From Asaia bogorensis (GTDB lineage: Bacteria; Pseudomonadota; Alphaproteobacteria; CACIAM-22H2), in assembly GCA_945901855.1 (NCBI GenBank), contig CAMDLT010000019.1, positions 1 to 64,000 on the forward strand: a stretch of 64,000 nucleotides of DNA. The letters run 5' to 3'. Below are positions 63,708-64,000 of this stretch, piece after piece. The number at the start of each line of letters is the position of its first letter. Within the stretch, counting starts at the first letter, position 1. Position numbers and translations under genes: made by a program. A model generated the notes under the pieces. The model was not told the DNA's origin and ran no database searches. It worked only from the letters and a program-made list of their open reading frames with translations.

Positions 63708-64000
63708 ATGGCGCCGACGACAAAAGTAAGCCAGCAGGACGTCAACACCGCCGTCGCCCTCCACGAGAAAATGGCCAAGGGCAAGACCGGCGGCGCGCGG
63801 CTCGTGCTGTCGTTCAAGGTGGCCGAGCGCATGGATTTCCGCAATCGCGACCTGTCGGAAGCCGAACTGGTGGGCGCGTTTTTGTGCGAATCCCTCTTCA
63901 GCCACGCCAAAATGTCGCGCTGCAATCTGTTTGGCGCCGACCTGACGGGCTGCGATTTGTCGGATGCGGACCTCTCGAACTCGGATTTGAGCGGCGTCGT
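63708..64000 (+). CDS. Pentapeptide-repeat protein (3' end beyond window)
   Basis: At least 97 residues are visible before the window ends. The N-terminus MAPTTKVSQQDVNTAVALHE is followed by GGARLVLSFKVAERMDFRNR and pentapeptide repeats of the A(D/N)LXX type (ADLTGCDLSDADLSNSDLSG). These form a right-handed quadrilateral beta-helix; roles range from DNA-gyrase protection to scaffold. The ATG is the first with a plausible upstream purine-rich site. The region from 63632 to 63707 is the divergent promoter. Confidence 0.82.
   Translation, partial: MAPTTKVSQQDVNTAVALHEKMAKGKTGGARLVLSFKVAERMDFRNRDLSEAELVGAFLCESLFSHAKMSRCNLFGADLTGCDLSDADLSNSDLSGV

Overview
The window is GC-rich DNA (roughly 62-65% by eye) from an alphaproteobacterium. 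Three things point there: the conserved block era-rnc-lepB-acpS-rel-rpoZ with smpB-dapA nearby, the CtrA/ChpT cell-cycle phosphorelay genes, and alphaproteobacterial families such as DUF3553, DUF3305/3306 and a FdhD with a Gly-Cys-Ala-Gln-Gly motif. A Rhodospirillales-like member fits best, because ctrA and chpT lie among chemotaxis and flagellar genes. I do not name a genus.

Layout. 0-5.3 kb: a leftward operon rpoZ-rel-acpS-lepB-rnc-era (era runs off the window). 5.4-16.1 kb: folK, a NYN RNase-like gene and a uracil-DNA glycosylase, then an accessory stretch. That stretch holds an isochorismatase-type hydrolase translationally coupled to a hybrid histidine kinase, a frameshifted mosaic DNA methyltransferase with a nuclease-like tail, a lipocalin lipoprotein, a truncated duplicate of a TspO-like gene, diverged repeats, a hicAB toxin-antitoxin pair, the full TspO-like gene and an 11-bp tandem array. 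16-23 kb: a GNAT gene, smpB and dapA, then (divergent) a lytic transglycosylase, a second GNAT and a HAD phosphatase, then an MFS transporter and a beta-hydroxyacid dehydrogenase.

23-30 kb: motility and cell-cycle control. fliJ-fliI and ctrA diverge from a region with a long inverted repeat; chpT-cheY-cheB-cheR follow. DUF3553 and a cytochrome c lie beyond. 30-34 kb: a TctCBA tripartite tricarboxylate transporter and a beta-propeller protein.

34-47.7 kb: a formate dehydrogenase region. A leftward run encodes an HTH-TorD fusion, a small Tat protein, FdoG (Cys form), FdoH, a small membrane protein, FdoI and a seven-blade WD40 protein with a signal peptide. Upstream on the same strand are fdhD, mobA, DUF3305 and DUF3306. 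Divergent from these are a multi-[4Fe-4S] protein and moaA. Together they supply the enzyme, its cofactor (MoaA, MobA), its sulfuration (FdhD) and its chaperone (TorD).

47.7-64 kb: nadK and a methyltransferase, ppk2, then a complete dipeptide/oligopeptide ABC transporter with two paralogous binding proteins around a LysR regulator. Divergent from it are a frameshifted argE-type deacylase, a HAD hydrolase, an aspartoacylase/succinylglutamate desuccinylase-type enzyme and an AbrB-family membrane protein. An acyl-CoA ligase, a small membrane protein and the start of a pentapeptide-repeat protein close the window. The transporter plus deacylases suggest uptake and hydrolysis of peptides or N-acyl amino acids. 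I found no tRNA, rRNA, CRISPR array or insertion sequence.
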